Part shown: positions 37,076 to 46,278 of the stretch, piece after piece
How the letters are laid out: each line of letters begins with the position of its first letter
Position numbering within the stretch: the stretch's first letter is position 1
NCBI GenBank assembly: GCA_034439615.1
Contig: JAWXAT010000034.1
Span: 41,247 to 105,246, forward strand
Source of the DNA: Oligoflexia bacterium
GTDB taxonomy: Bacteria; Bdellovibrionota; Bdellovibrionia; JABDDW01
Direction: 5' to 3'
Length of the DNA: 64,000 bases
Translations under genes and position numbers: made by a program
The notes under the pieces: model-generated
What the model was told of the DNA's origin: nothing
Databases searched by the model: none
The model's input: only the letters and a program-made list of their open reading frames with translations

Positions 37076-37244
37076 AAATTCTCCTTTAGAAGTTTAATCA
37101 AATACCACTTATTCATAGTGTGCGAAGCGATCAAAAAAATCTATTTGTTTTCAAAGTTAGCGCGGCGCATCTTTCTTGATTATTAGTCTTAAAGCAACTT
37201 TACTCATCTGGTTGATTTTAACTCTACTGGAGGCTCCCTCAGCC

Positions 37245-39932
37245 ATGAAAACACTCAAACTTATTCAGATCGTACTTTTAATTTCTATGATTAGTCCTTT
37301 GGTCTTAGCATCAGATCGTGTTGTATCAAAAGGACTTACTCAAGAAATCGCAGAAGCAAGAGCCTCGGTTATAAAAGCACCTGTAAAATATGATCTTACT
37401 TTTGTTGTTGGACAGGATGAGAAAGAATTCACAGGAATCTCAAATATCACTTTTGACATCATATCGAATCCTGAAAAACTCACCCTTGATTTTTTCGAAG
37501 GAAAAGTTCAAGAACTTACAATTAATGGAGTTGTCCAACCAATCGTTGAGTACAACAATCACTTCATCACTTTACCTGTCAAAAGTTTAAAAACAGGCAC
37601 TAACAATGTCATCGTTAAATTTTCTCATGTCTACAGCACTTCAGGCACAGGGCTACATCGATTTTTGGATCCAGAAGATAAACGAGTGTACATGTACACT
37701 CATCTTGAGCCCTACGATGCAAATCAAGTATTTCCATGTTTTGATCAACCCGACTTAAAAGCCATAATCACGATGCAAGTTACGGCTCCCAAAGATTGGA
37801 CCGTTATTTCGACAACGCGAGAAGAAAAAACTACTGCTAAAGAAAATAAAATGACCCAATGGAATTTCACAGCCTCTCCTGTGATGAGTACTTATCTCAT
37901 GTCGCTTCATGCAGGCCCTTATAAAATGTGGAACTCTCAAGCAGGAGCCGTACCGTTGAGACTTTTTGCCCGTCAAAGTTTGGCAAAGTATGTAGTTCCA
38001 AATGATTGGTTCACAATTACGCGCCAGGGATTGAAATTTTTTGACGAGTATTTCGCGTTTCCCTACCCGTTTAAAAAATATGATCAAGTAATAGCACCTG
38101 ATTTTAACATGGGTGCCATGGAAAACCTTGCAGCGGTTACATTCTCAGAGCTCTATATACAAAGAGGTAAATCTACACAATCAGAGCGACTAAGGTTGGC
38201 AGAAGTTATTTTACATGAAATGGCCCATATGTGGTTCGGAGATCTTGTCACCATGAAATGGTGGAACGATCTATGGCTTAACGAAAGTTTTGCAACTTAC
38301 ATGGCAACCATTGCTATAAACGAAGCCACCGAATTTAAAAAACTCGCTTGGGTTAATTTTTTCTTCACGAAAATTTGGGCGTATACTGAAGATCAATGGG
38401 TTACTACCCACCCAATCGAAGGCCCCGTACGCGACTCTGAGTCGGCTTTTGTTGCCTTTGATGGAATCACCTACGGAAAAGGGGCTTCATCGTTAAAGCA
38501 AATTGATTTTTATTTAGGAGAAGATAACTTCAAAAAAGGTGTTCGACTTTATTTTCAAAAATATCAATACCGAAATACAGAAAGAAAAGATTTCACAACT
38601 TCACTTGCAGTTGCCTCTGGTAAAGATCTTAAAAAATGGACAACTGAATGGCTGCAAAAAGAAGGTCTCAACACTGTAGAAATTCAGTATACTTGCAAAA
38701 ACGATAAGATTCAAAATTTCAGACTCATTCAAACTGCTCCAAGTGATCATTCAACACTTCGCTCCCACCGTACTCAAATTGCGATGTTTATGTCTTCTGG
38801 CCCATCGGCAATGAAAATGTATAAAGTCGTACAAGCACATTACGAAGGTAAAGAGACCGTCATTAAAGAATTAGAAAAGCAAGATTGCCCTGATATTGCG
38901 TTTCCAAATTACGGTGATTTTGATTATGTGAAAGTTAAACTTGATAAACGTACACTTGAAAACACACAGAAATATTTAACTAAAATTGATGATCCCCTTA
39001 CACGTCTACAACTCTGGAGTACATTATGGGATATGGTTCGCGATGGCGAACTCGACGCCCCAAGCTATGCAAACTTTGTTTTTGATAATTTAGGCAGCGA
39101 AAAAGATATTAAAATTATAGAACTTATCACAAACACACTCTATGGTCGTCGCCTTAATAATCCGTCATTACAAATGTATTTGCCAAAAGAAGAAAAAGAA
39201 GCACGGGCCTACTTTGAAGAATATACGAAACGCGCAGAAGATTTCTTTTGGAAGCAAACACAAAAAGCTCCAGCTGGATCAGATCTTCAAAAGACTTGGT
39301 TTGGCTCATATTTAAGAGTGGCAAAATCAATTGATGCTCAATTGAAATTGGTTAAAGTTTTAAAAAATGAAATTAAATTCAAAAATTTTCCTATAGACCA
39401 AGATCGTCGTTGGAAGATTTTATTTCAACTCGCACTTACAAATGCACCAGGGGTGAATGAGCTTTTAACTCAAGAATCAAAAGACGACCCCTCTAACGCA
39501 GGTCTTTTGATGTCAATCTATTCAGATGCAGCAAAACCTGATCGAACCAAGAAAAAAGAGTGGTTTGAGAAGATAACTGCAAAGCCTAATGAAATTCCGC
39601 TTAATCAAGCACGCTTTGCAATGAACGGTCTTTTTCCACCCGATCAAGCAAATTTAAAAGCAGAGTTTGCCGATGCTTTTTTCACTGTATTGCCAAAGAT
39701 TAATAATGAATTTAGCCCTGATTTTCAAGAGACCTTTGCTTCAACACTGGCCCCTAATTTGTGTACTCAAGAGAGTGCAAAAAAACTGGAGAACTATCTT
39801 GATAGTAAACCCACACTAACGCCTGTAATCTTAAAAGAGCTGCTCGTTGTTCAACAAGAGGATGAGCGATGTGTGAAAGTCAGAAAAATCGCATCTGATA
39901 AGTTAACTAAAATTAAAATTCCGAAAAAATAA
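37245..39932 (+). CDS. M1 family aminopeptidase
   Basis: 895 residues with a signal peptide (LIQIVLLISMISPLVLA). The exopeptidase motif GAMEN is in FNMGAMENLAA, and the zinc site HEMAH with a Glu 18 residues on is in ILHEMAHMWFGDLV...LNESF. The catalytic Tyr region GITYGKGASSL is present. The C-terminal ERAP-like helical domain follows. An exported M1 peptidase would trim N-terminal residues from peptides outside the cytoplasm. ATG 37245 (GGAGG 11 nt upstream) is preferred over a TTG at 37176. A terminator lies 23 nt downstream. Confidence 0.93.
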   Translation: MKTLKLIQIVLLISMISPLVLASDRVVSKGLTQEIAEARASVIKAPVKYDLTFVVGQDEKEFTGISNITFDIISNPEKLTLDFFEGKVQELTINGVVQPIVEYNNHFITLPVKSLKTGTNNVIVKFSHVYSTSGTGLHRFLDPEDKRVYMYTHLEPYDANQVFPCFDQPDLKAIITMQVTAPKDWTVISTTREEKTTAKENKMTQWNFTASPVMSTYLMSLHAGPYKMWNSQAGAVPLRLFARQSLAKYVVPNDWFTITRQGLKFFDEYFAFPYPFKKYDQVIAPDFNMGAMENLAAVTFSELYIQRGKSTQSERLRLAEVILHEMAHMWFGDLVTMKWWNDLWLNESFATYMATIAINEATEFKKLAWVNFFFTKIWAYTEDQWVTTHPIEGPVRDSESAFVAFDGITYGKGASSLKQIDFYLGEDNFKKGVRLYFQKYQYRNTERKDFTTSLAVASGKDLKKWTTEWLQKEGLNTVEIQYTCKNDKIQNFRLIQTAPSDHSTLRSHRTQIAMFMSSGPSAMKMYKVVQAHYEGKETVIKELEKQDCPDIAFPNYGDFDYVKVKLDKRTLENTQKYLTKIDDPLTRLQLWSTLWDMVRDGELDAPSYANFVFDNLGSEKDIKIIELITNTLYGRRLNNPSLQMYLPKEEKEARAYFEEYTKRAEDFFWKQTQKAPAGSDLQKTWFGSYLRVAKSIDAQLKLVKVLKNEIKFKNFPIDQDRRWKILFQLALTNAPGVNELLTQESKDDPSNAGLLMSIYSDAAKPDRTKKKEWFEKITAKPNEIPLNQARFAMNGLFPPDQANLKAEFADAFFTVLPKINNEFSPDFQETFASTLAPNLCTQESAKKLENYLDSKPTLTPVILKELLVVQQEDERCVKVRKIASDKLTKIKIPKK

Positions 39933-39955
39933 TTACTACACTTCAGATTGTATAT

Positions 39956-39992
39956 GTCAGGCTGACTCAGATCGGGTCAGTCTGACTCTTTT
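39956..39992 (+). terminator. intrinsic terminator of the M1 aminopeptidase gene
   Basis: Left arm GTCAGGCTGACTC (39956-39968), loop AGATC, right arm GGGTCAGTCTGAC (39974-39986): 13 pairs with two G-U wobbles, followed by TCTTTT. Confidence 0.85.
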
Positions 39993-40094
39993 GTTAGTAC
40001 ATATTTTAGTTCAGTCTCCGTCACAAATCTGACTATTTTTTTCATGGCATATTATGTGCACAATTATAATGATTATTCGGGGAAGAGGACTTAA

Positions 40095-41630
40095 GTGAAT
40101 AAAACTCTCATTGCGCACATGCAGTTGGTATCAACCGTTGCTACTGGCTGCGTATTAGCATTAGGGGCACTACGGCTTACTGGTTTATTCTCTCAGCTCC
40201 GATTTATGGGAATCCCTACAGCAATTTGTTTTATTCTTGCCAGTATTTCAATACTTCTCCACAAAGCTCGCCGAACACCTACACGCTCTCGTCTTGGTTA
40301 TTTATCAGCACTTGCACTTACATTTTTTTCTTCATTAGTTTTCTTACATTCACTTGGCTACATTGACTTGGCCCATTTTGATCTCTACATGATTGATACT
40401 TCAGAGCAGATGAAAGATTTTAGACCAGTAAGATTTCCGCCCCATGCACCATTAAATTTCATATTCACAGGCCTTGCCCTTTTACTTTGGGATAAACGCA
40501 CACAACGCGAAGCAAGACCCACAGAATTCTTAGCATGTGTTATTGCTCTCGTTGCAGCACTTGCACTTGCTGGCTACACCGGTGAGGCAAAGCCACTTCA
40601 CTCAGCCATAGGCTTTTTCTTAACTTCAATTGCTCTACTCTTTGCACGTCCCGATCGCGGATTAATGGCGCACATAACCGAAGACAGCAAAGCTGGAAAT
40701 TTATTTCGACGATTGATACTCCCCGCTATTGTATTGCCGTTTATCATCGTCATTATGCAGTGGTGGTTAACGTATAAAAGTGGTGTCAGTCGAGCGTCAG
40801 GAGAGGTATTAAGCGTCGGCCTTAATATGGGGCTTTTTCTTTTTATTATTTGGAAAAGTTCAAAAGCGGTTTCAATAATTGATAATGAACGAAAACAAGC
40901 ACTCTCATTTCTGAAAGAACGTTCTCATGCACTTGAGGTCAGTAAAGATCAACTCACACAATTTGCTTATGTTGCGTTTCAAAATCTTGAAGAACCATTG
41001 CGCATGGTCACAAGTTATACGCAACTACTTACGAAAAATTCATTTGCTAAATTTGACCAGAATTCTAAAAAATACGTGAACTATGTGCTCGATTCCGCCA
41101 GCATTATGAGAAATCTGGTTAATGATTTTTTAACTTATTCTATGGTTGAGGGAAATGCTGAAAAAAACCAAGCCATAGATTGTAATCAACTTGTTAAAGA
41201 ATCAATCGACAAACTCACATCACAGTTAACTGAGACTCAAACTAAAATCACTTATACAAAACTTCCTATTATTTTAGGTAATCACCAACAACTACTCGAG
41301 TTGTTTCAAAAACTCATTGCCAGTTCTATAAAACTGGCAGACCCAACAACACCAGAGGTGAACATTTCATCTCAAGAGAACAAATATGAATGGGTTTTTT
41401 GGATTCATACAAACGGAAAAGGTCTTGATCCACAATTGACAAAAAAGTTCTTCGGCCTTTTTAGACATTCTCAGATGCGCGAAGAACATCCTAACTCGCC
41501 TATTAGTTTTGCGGTTTGTCGAAAGATTGTTGAAGGTCACGCTGGCCGAATTTGGGTTGAGTCCCATGGTCGTGATGGCAGCACGTTTTACTTCACCATT
41601 GCGCGAAACATTGACGCACAATCATCCTAA
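40095..41630 (+). CDS. membrane histidine-kinase-like protein with degenerate catalytic motifs
   Basis: 511 residues. Six or more N-terminal membrane helices (about 10-260), then a dimerisation helix and a GHKL-like C-terminus. The dimer motif FAYVAFQNLEEPLRMV (290-305) matches the common FAYVASHDLQEPLRMV but has Phe-Gln where Ser-His should be, so the phospho-acceptor is gone (Gln296). The N-box is SSIKL instead of NAIKF, the G1 Asp is replaced (HTNGKGLD), and the G2 GTGIGLA is SPISFA. Only the C-terminal GRIWVES...GSTFYFTI is well kept. Start is GTG after AGAGGA. A pseudokinase sensor or scaffold is inferred. Confidence 0.85.
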   Translation: MNKTLIAHMQLVSTVATGCVLALGALRLTGLFSQLRFMGIPTAICFILASISILLHKARRTPTRSRLGYLSALALTFFSSLVFLHSLGYIDLAHFDLYMIDTSEQMKDFRPVRFPPHAPLNFIFTGLALLLWDKRTQREARPTEFLACVIALVAALALAGYTGEAKPLHSAIGFFLTSIALLFARPDRGLMAHITEDSKAGNLFRRLILPAIVLPFIIVIMQWWLTYKSGVSRASGEVLSVGLNMGLFLFIIWKSSKAVSIIDNERKQALSFLKERSHALEVSKDQLTQFAYVAFQNLEEPLRMVTSYTQLLTKNSFAKFDQNSKKYVNYVLDSASIMRNLVNDFLTYSMVEGNAEKNQAIDCNQLVKESIDKLTSQLTETQTKITYTKLPIILGNHQQLLELFQKLIASSIKLADPTTPEVNISSQENKYEWVFWIHTNGKGLDPQLTKKFFGLFRHSQMREEHPNSPISFAVCRKIVEGHAGRIWVESHGRDGSTFYFTIARNIDAQSS

Positions 41631-41642
41631 ATACTTTGAAAA

Positions 41643-41670
41643 TAAAAACGGGACCTAATGAGGCCCCGTT
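41643..41670 (-). terminator. intrinsic terminator of the 186-residue secreted protein
   Basis: On the minus strand ACGGGGCC, loop TCATTA, GGTCCCGT with one G-U pair, followed by TTTTTATT. It lies 24 nt beyond the stop of the gene at 41694. Confidence 0.8.
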
Positions 41671-41693
41671 GCGTATACCATTTATAAAATAAA

Positions 41694-42254
41694 TTATGGC
41701 ATTTTTGTCATTGTGCAGGTTTCAGAAATATCACCTGAACCAGCTTGACCAGCTTGTGTTCCAAATACTACACCAGAGGTTTCAACTGTGAGTTTGCTAC
41801 CCGTCAATTTGTAACCAACAAGTAGTGAAGCAGAGTAAGAATTAGCAGCTGCCATTTCACGACCTGAAGCACCGTAGATTAAGAACAGATTTTTTCCGTC
41901 TTTATCCCAATCAATGGTCGCCCAGATTGCACTGCTCTCTTTGCTGTCCATATCAATACCTGATGAAATTTTTGAAACAAGACTTGGAATCTCACCAGTA
42001 AATTCAGTGCAACCTTTTTGTGTGATGTTGATGGTTTTTGTTGAAGCTTGGTTATCACCATCTTTACAAACACCAGTCCATTTGCCTGTGAAGTTAGTAC
42101 AAGCAGTAGGAATTTGCATTACGTTTCCTTCTGATTTTTTAAATTTAGCTTCAATTGTTTTTTTAACATCCAAACGTAATTGTTTGGTTATTGATGCTGC
42201 ATTACCTACTACGGATACTAAAGTCAGCGCGATTGCTAAGCTAAGAACTTTCAT
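41694..42254 (-). CDS. secreted protein of unknown function
   Basis: 186 residues with signal peptide VLSLAIALTLVSVVGNAAS. The mature part has about four cysteines (CTNF, CKDG, CTEF, CTMTK) that could form disulfides, and alternating strands (GKWTGVCKDG, SAIWATIDWDKDG), like a small beta-barrel or lipocalin-type fold. GGAGGCAGAAC precedes the ATG. Own terminator downstream. No family recognised. Confidence 0.7.
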   Translation of the reverse strand: MKVLSLAIALTLVSVVGNAASITKQLRLDVKKTIEAKFKKSEGNVMQIPTACTNFTGKWTGVCKDGDNQASTKTINITQKGCTEFTGEIPSLVSKISSGIDMDSKESSAIWATIDWDKDGKNLFLIYGASGREMAAANSYSASLLVGYKLTGSKLTVETSGVVFGTQAGQAGSGDISETCTMTKMP

Positions 42255-42431
42255 GTTCTGCCTCCATAAATTGTTAAGTTAAGTTTAAATCCATTTATAC
42301 CAACTCAATAAGACCTAGGTTTGAAATCGAAGTCAATAGGTTGATATCAAGTCTGTGGTCTAGATCTTTGAAAAGAAACGGCGCGTTTTTACCAAGCGGA
42401 ATGTTCTTGTTTTTCAACAGAACGCATATAA

Positions 42432-42788
42432 TTAATTACTGGCTTTAAAATTAAATGGATACTTCACTGTCGTAATCTCGGGCTTTTCTTTAACTGGGAA
42501 TGTCCATTTTTTAAGTCTTTCCATGCAGCAATCTTCAACTTCAATAGATTCCAAAGTTGAACTCAATACCGATACCTTCTCAACTAAACCTTTGGTGTTA
42601 ATATCCCACTGAAGAACTAAAGTGCCTTGAATAACCGGATTATTTCGCAAACCCTCGACATAACAACTTCGCATTTCATTCATATTCTTATTTACAACAT
42701 CGCGGATGGAATCTGAATACCCTCGACTTTGTTGATGAGCGCAAGCACTCAAAAATATGAGAGTTAAAAGTATCAAAGTTTTAAACAT
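42432..42788 (-). CDS. AgmX/PglI C-terminal-domain lipoprotein
   Basis: 118 residues. A lipobox FLSAC at residues 12-16 ends the signal peptide. The mature domain reads VVNKNMNEMRSCYVEGLRNNP, VQ-type GTLVLQWDINTKGLVEKVSV and CMERLKKWTFPV, the pattern of the AgmX/PglI C-terminal (TonB-like) domain known from gliding and envelope proteins of delta-type bacteria. These domains bind envelope partners; the partner is unknown. GGAG ribosome site. A hairpin just upstream belongs to the C25 peptidase gene. Confidence 0.8.
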   Translation of the reverse strand: MFKTLILLTLIFLSACAHQQSRGYSDSIRDVVNKNMNEMRSCYVEGLRNNPVIQGTLVLQWDINTKGLVEKVSVLSSTLESIEVEDCCMERLKKWTFPVKEKPEITTVKYPFNFKASN

Positions 42789-42805
42789 CTCTACTCCAAA
42801 ATAAA

Positions 42806-42837
42806 AAGCCGGCCTCCGTGTTGATAGAGGCCGGCTT
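42806..42837 (-). terminator. intrinsic terminator of the C25 peptidase gene
   Basis: AAGCCGGCCTC pairs with GAGGCCGGCTT (11 bp, loop of 10), and on the minus strand continues into TTTTTATTTT. It starts 21 nt past the peptidase stop. Confidence 0.88.
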
Positions 42838-42857
42838 ATGAATCTTACTTACCTAAA

Positions 42858-44582
42858 TTATTGCTTGAGTATCGTTGTTGGATCACCCAAGAGATTATAA
42901 ACTTGAGAGTAATACGTAGCTTTTAATGGATATCCTTTTGTTACTGCATTAAGACCAAAAATATTTAACATTCCAGCAGTCTTAATTTTATCGCGGTAGA
43001 ATCCATCAAAAAAAGCCTTTTGAAGGATATCGTCTTCATCCCAATAAGAGCTGTTGGTTGTACCAAAAAAACCGATACCACCACGAGCAGCTTTTAACCA
43101 TGTTTCACCAAATGAGTCAGTAGAAGCACCGAAGGATCCGCTGATGCAGGCAAACGACATTACATAGGGGTTTGCCTCAAGGTGAGTAATATTTTGGATA
43201 TCAGATTGTGTAAATCTTGGAGCATCCCAAAATGTTACAGCGCCATGGCCTGAATAAACAACAAAAGAACGGCCGTCGTTTACCGAACGAACCACATTGG
43301 CTTGCGTCGCCCTATGCGTAATTGCATAGAGAAGATCCCCTCCTGCTTGAGTATTATTAGGAAACATTCCCGTAACACCGGCAGTAGTTGAATAATTATT
43401 AATAACATAATTATGCGTACCTTCAGCAACAAGGTAGCGATCGTCGGTAGCGAGCCAAGCGATTTTCTTCATCCAGGCAGTATTTGTGAATTGGTTTTTT
43501 TCATAACGAACTAATTTTCCAACCACAACATCAAGCTCAGCCTTGTTTTTAATAGCCAGTCGACCCACAGCAACGTCAGGTGCAGTTTCATCGCCTATAT
43601 ATGAAACCTTATCTACTGAAGCGTAGAAACTATCGGTGTAATGACCATCAACGAAGTGCGCAGGAACATTCTCGATGTCACCAACAATCATAACGTGGGT
43701 GAGTGCTAGTTGCGCATTTGAAGCCAAGTACTGCTTACGAATCAAGTTTCTAACAGAGTCTGGTGTAGTTCCGATATTGGCCATGTGAACTGATTCAATA
43801 TCAAACCCGCGAGTGCGCTTAGTTTCGATAAAGCTTTGAAGACTTGCACTGTTTTCAAGACCGCGCCCAACGATTAATAGAAATTTTGAGCGTGGAACAG
43901 ACTTCGAGGTTGCGTAGTTCAGCACAGCTTCTGAACCCAGAATATCAAATTCTTGACCAGAAACTTTTACGTCTTGTGATACTTCACCCGTACCGCTGAG
44001 TTTTAGTTGCAATGATTCAACAAACTCTAATTCTCGGGTTACTGGGTTAAGCTTCACAGGTGTTACTTCAATCAAAGCTACTTTGTGACCGCGAATGCTA
44101 TTGATGCTGATCACGCGTGCATCTTGAGAAGGAAATAACGCATTCTTATTATAGACAGATTCATTTTTTTGAAACTTTACAACAACCCCTGCACGTTTTT
44201 CTCGTGGAAGTTGCACAGGAACAACATCACCTTGAATGCCGGTACTTTGCCCAGCCATTGAGTGAGTTTTAGAACTTACTACTTCTAAAGAAGCGGACTC
44301 AGAATCAATTTCCACTTGAAATCTAATTGCTGGCAATTGTGGTGCGCCAATTTCACTTGTAAAGCTGTGTCGTGGAATTTGAATTTCTGCGAATTGCCCG
44401 GCTATTGTTGAAACCTTATTGATATTAAAACCAGGTACTTCTACGTTGATGAAAGTATCTCTCCCCTGAGTAATTACTTTCATTTGTGGTTCTTTTACTA
44501 CCGAACTTTTATTAAGTGTAAACCATCCCCCGTGTGATTGAACTGTGATTAACAGTCCAATAACCAATAACGATAATCTCAT
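42858..44582 (-). CDS. gingipain-family cysteine peptidase (C25)
   Basis: 574 residues with a signal peptide (LSLLVIGLLITVQSHGG). The N-terminal half is a beta-rich prodomain; the C-terminal half is a C25 catalytic domain: VMIVGDIENVPAHFV, VAVGRLAIKNK, the catalytic His in YSGHGAVTFW and catalytic Cys in FACISGSFG. C25 enzymes (gingipains) are secreted proteases of Arg/Lys specificity in Porphyromonas; specificity here is unknown. CGGAGGGG precedes the ATG. A strong terminator follows. Likely a secreted protease for protein substrates. Confidence 0.88.
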   Translation of the reverse strand: MRLSLLVIGLLITVQSHGGWFTLNKSSVVKEPQMKVITQGRDTFINVEVPGFNINKVSTIAGQFAEIQIPRHSFTSEIGAPQLPAIRFQVEIDSESASLEVVSSKTHSMAGQSTGIQGDVVPVQLPREKRAGVVVKFQKNESVYNKNALFPSQDARVISINSIRGHKVALIEVTPVKLNPVTRELEFVESLQLKLSGTGEVSQDVKVSGQEFDILGSEAVLNYATSKSVPRSKFLLIVGRGLENSASLQSFIETKRTRGFDIESVHMANIGTTPDSVRNLIRKQYLASNAQLALTHVMIVGDIENVPAHFVDGHYTDSFYASVDKVSYIGDETAPDVAVGRLAIKNKAELDVVVGKLVRYEKNQFTNTAWMKKIAWLATDDRYLVAEGTHNYVINNYSTTAGVTGMFPNNTQAGGDLLYAITHRATQANVVRSVNDGRSFVVYSGHGAVTFWDAPRFTQSDIQNITHLEANPYVMSFACISGSFGASTDSFGETWLKAARGGIGFFGTTNSSYWDEDDILQKAFFDGFYRDKIKTAGMLNIFGLNAVTKGYPLKATYYSQVYNLLGDPTTILKQ

Positions 44583-44704
44583 TAGTTCCCCTCCGTGGCG
44601 TTAATGAAGTTATGTCCAAAATTCTCATTGACTTTGGTATTGCTGTAAATTCATTTGTACAAAACCATCCGAAGGTCTAGGTGTCAGAGAGTAAAGAGAT
44701 TAAC

Positions 44705-45154
44705 TTATTTAGATTTTTTAGACGGCGCAGCAATGCGAATAGATTCTTTTGGGTATGTCAGCTTCACAAATTCAAATCGTGTAGGCGTTTTATCATCTTC
44801 TAACTTGATGTTGTATTCAACAGCTGTTTCTAAGGTTTCAATTAGACTATCTTGTTGAAAAGCAATCTTCACCTTCACTGTTTCACGAGGATTTAAATCT
44901 TTAACTAAAGGCGATGGTTCTAAATTGAGAAACATCATAGTCTCATTGTATTTAAAGTTTGGTAACCCAGCACCGGGGAAATAAGTCCCCTTCGCATTGA
45001 AAAGAACACCCAATCTCCTTGCTGCATCATTACTGATATTTTGTTTCATCTCAAATTGCTTAAGTCGATTAGAACTATTTTTTTCTACAGTGGAAGCGCA
45101 TCCCATGAAAACCATTACCGCTAAACTGTAAATTATTGATTTAAGGATATGCAT
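44705..45154 (-). CDS. lipoprotein of unknown function
   Basis: 149 residues with a canonical lipobox VFMGC (Cys19). The mature part is a beta-rich domain (LVKDLNPRETVKVKIAFQQDSLIETLETAVEYNIKL) trimmed to its hallmark: strand-rich, one acidic patch, no other Cys. The ATG directly follows the upstream gene's TAA (TAAATG), so these two are translated in sequence. No family recognised. Confidence 0.7.
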   Translation of the reverse strand: MHILKSIIYSLAVMVFMGCASTVEKNSSNRLKQFEMKQNISNDAARRLGVLFNAKGTYFPGAGLPNFKYNETMMFLNLEPSPLVKDLNPRETVKVKIAFQQDSLIETLETAVEYNIKLEDDKTPTRFEFVKLTYPKESIRIAAPSKKSK

Positions 45155-46054
45155 TTATTTAGCAGAGCCGGTTGATTGAGCAGGTGAATTACTTGAAGGT
45201 TTGCCAGAGCGTGTACAATTTGTACATTCGCTCTCATTTTTGAGTTTTTTAATCTCTGCCACAACAAGATCTTTAAGCGGGCGATCTTGATCATCAACCT
45301 TTGAGAATAAACCCTCACAAGTAGTGAGTGCATCATGAAAAACTTTTGCAGGCACTGGTTTTATAGGGGAGTGTTCACCTAAGAGACCAAGTAGTACGTG
45401 GGCATCTTCTGATGTATGAGTTACATCCTTACGTAATAAATAATCCGAGGTCATTCTTTGAGTTCTGCCCTGAAGCATATTTTTAAATTGGTCTCTCACA
45501 TTTTGATCAAATGAATGAGTTGCATTTATTTGTTTATATTTCTTTTTTTGTTCTGGCTTAAAGCTGATGAAAAGCGAAGTTACAGTGCTTCCATTTTTCA
45601 CAGCAGACTCTTTATTTTTCCCAGTTGGACGTCCAATGCTTATGCTGAGATATATTGGCGCATTCCCAGGTTCATTAAGTTCTACATAATATTGATCATG
45701 CTTGTAAAAACTATGGAGATGGTTTTTTTTAGAGACAATATTCACAGCTTTCGATTTTTTTGTGAGTGGGATAAATATTGATTCAGTCCCCGTCAGCAAA
45801 TAGAGTCCGTCTTTACCATCTTTATTTCCCAAGAAATGTTCTACATTTTGATATCGACCAGCTTGTCTAATTTGATCTCGATTTAATTCAGACGGATCAT
45901 GAGCGTTCAACGTACTTTGTTGATAAATCATGGGGGCACTGTTGAGCGCATGGTAACAAGACGAATATTTTTCTAGCCATGGTTTTGCATCTTGAGAATA
46001 TGCATAAGATGAAAGAATTAACAAAATTGAAAACAATAAAAATCTAGATGCCAT
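45155..46054 (-). CDS. secreted protein of unknown function
   Basis: 299 residues. Signal peptide FLLFSILLILSSYAYS. Four cysteines are spread as SSCYHALN, TTCEGL and a terminal CTNC that could be a metal or disulfide site. The C-terminal 20 residues are Ser/Pro/Gly-rich. A GGGGGGG stretch lies before the ATG. It is immediately followed by a lipoprotein gene and the C25 peptidase gene is further along the same strand. No family recognised. Confidence 0.68.
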   Translation of the reverse strand: MASRFLLFSILLILSSYAYSQDAKPWLEKYSSCYHALNSAPMIYQQSTLNAHDPSELNRDQIRQAGRYQNVEHFLGNKDGKDGLYLLTGTESIFIPLTKKSKAVNIVSKKNHLHSFYKHDQYYVELNEPGNAPIYLSISIGRPTGKNKESAVKNGSTVTSLFISFKPEQKKKYKQINATHSFDQNVRDQFKNMLQGRTQRMTSDYLLRKDVTHTSEDAHVLLGLLGEHSPIKPVPAKVFHDALTTCEGLFSKVDDQDRPLKDLVVAEIKKLKNESECTNCTRSGKPSSNSPAQSTGSAK

Positions 46055-46278
46055 GGGCCCCCCCGGACATAAGTCACATGATCCTAATTATATACTAAAG
46101 CTGGAAAAATTTGGTGACAAAAATCGTACTTATTGTGGGGGATTAGACAGTTTGGCGTCGAAACCTTCTACTATAACGACCTACATGCCTGGCACGCATT
46201 TGCAAACAAGTTAGGAACTCCTGTTTGAGGATTTTCAAATAAAGGTGATAGGCACCGTTTTTGGAGACAAAAAGTATT

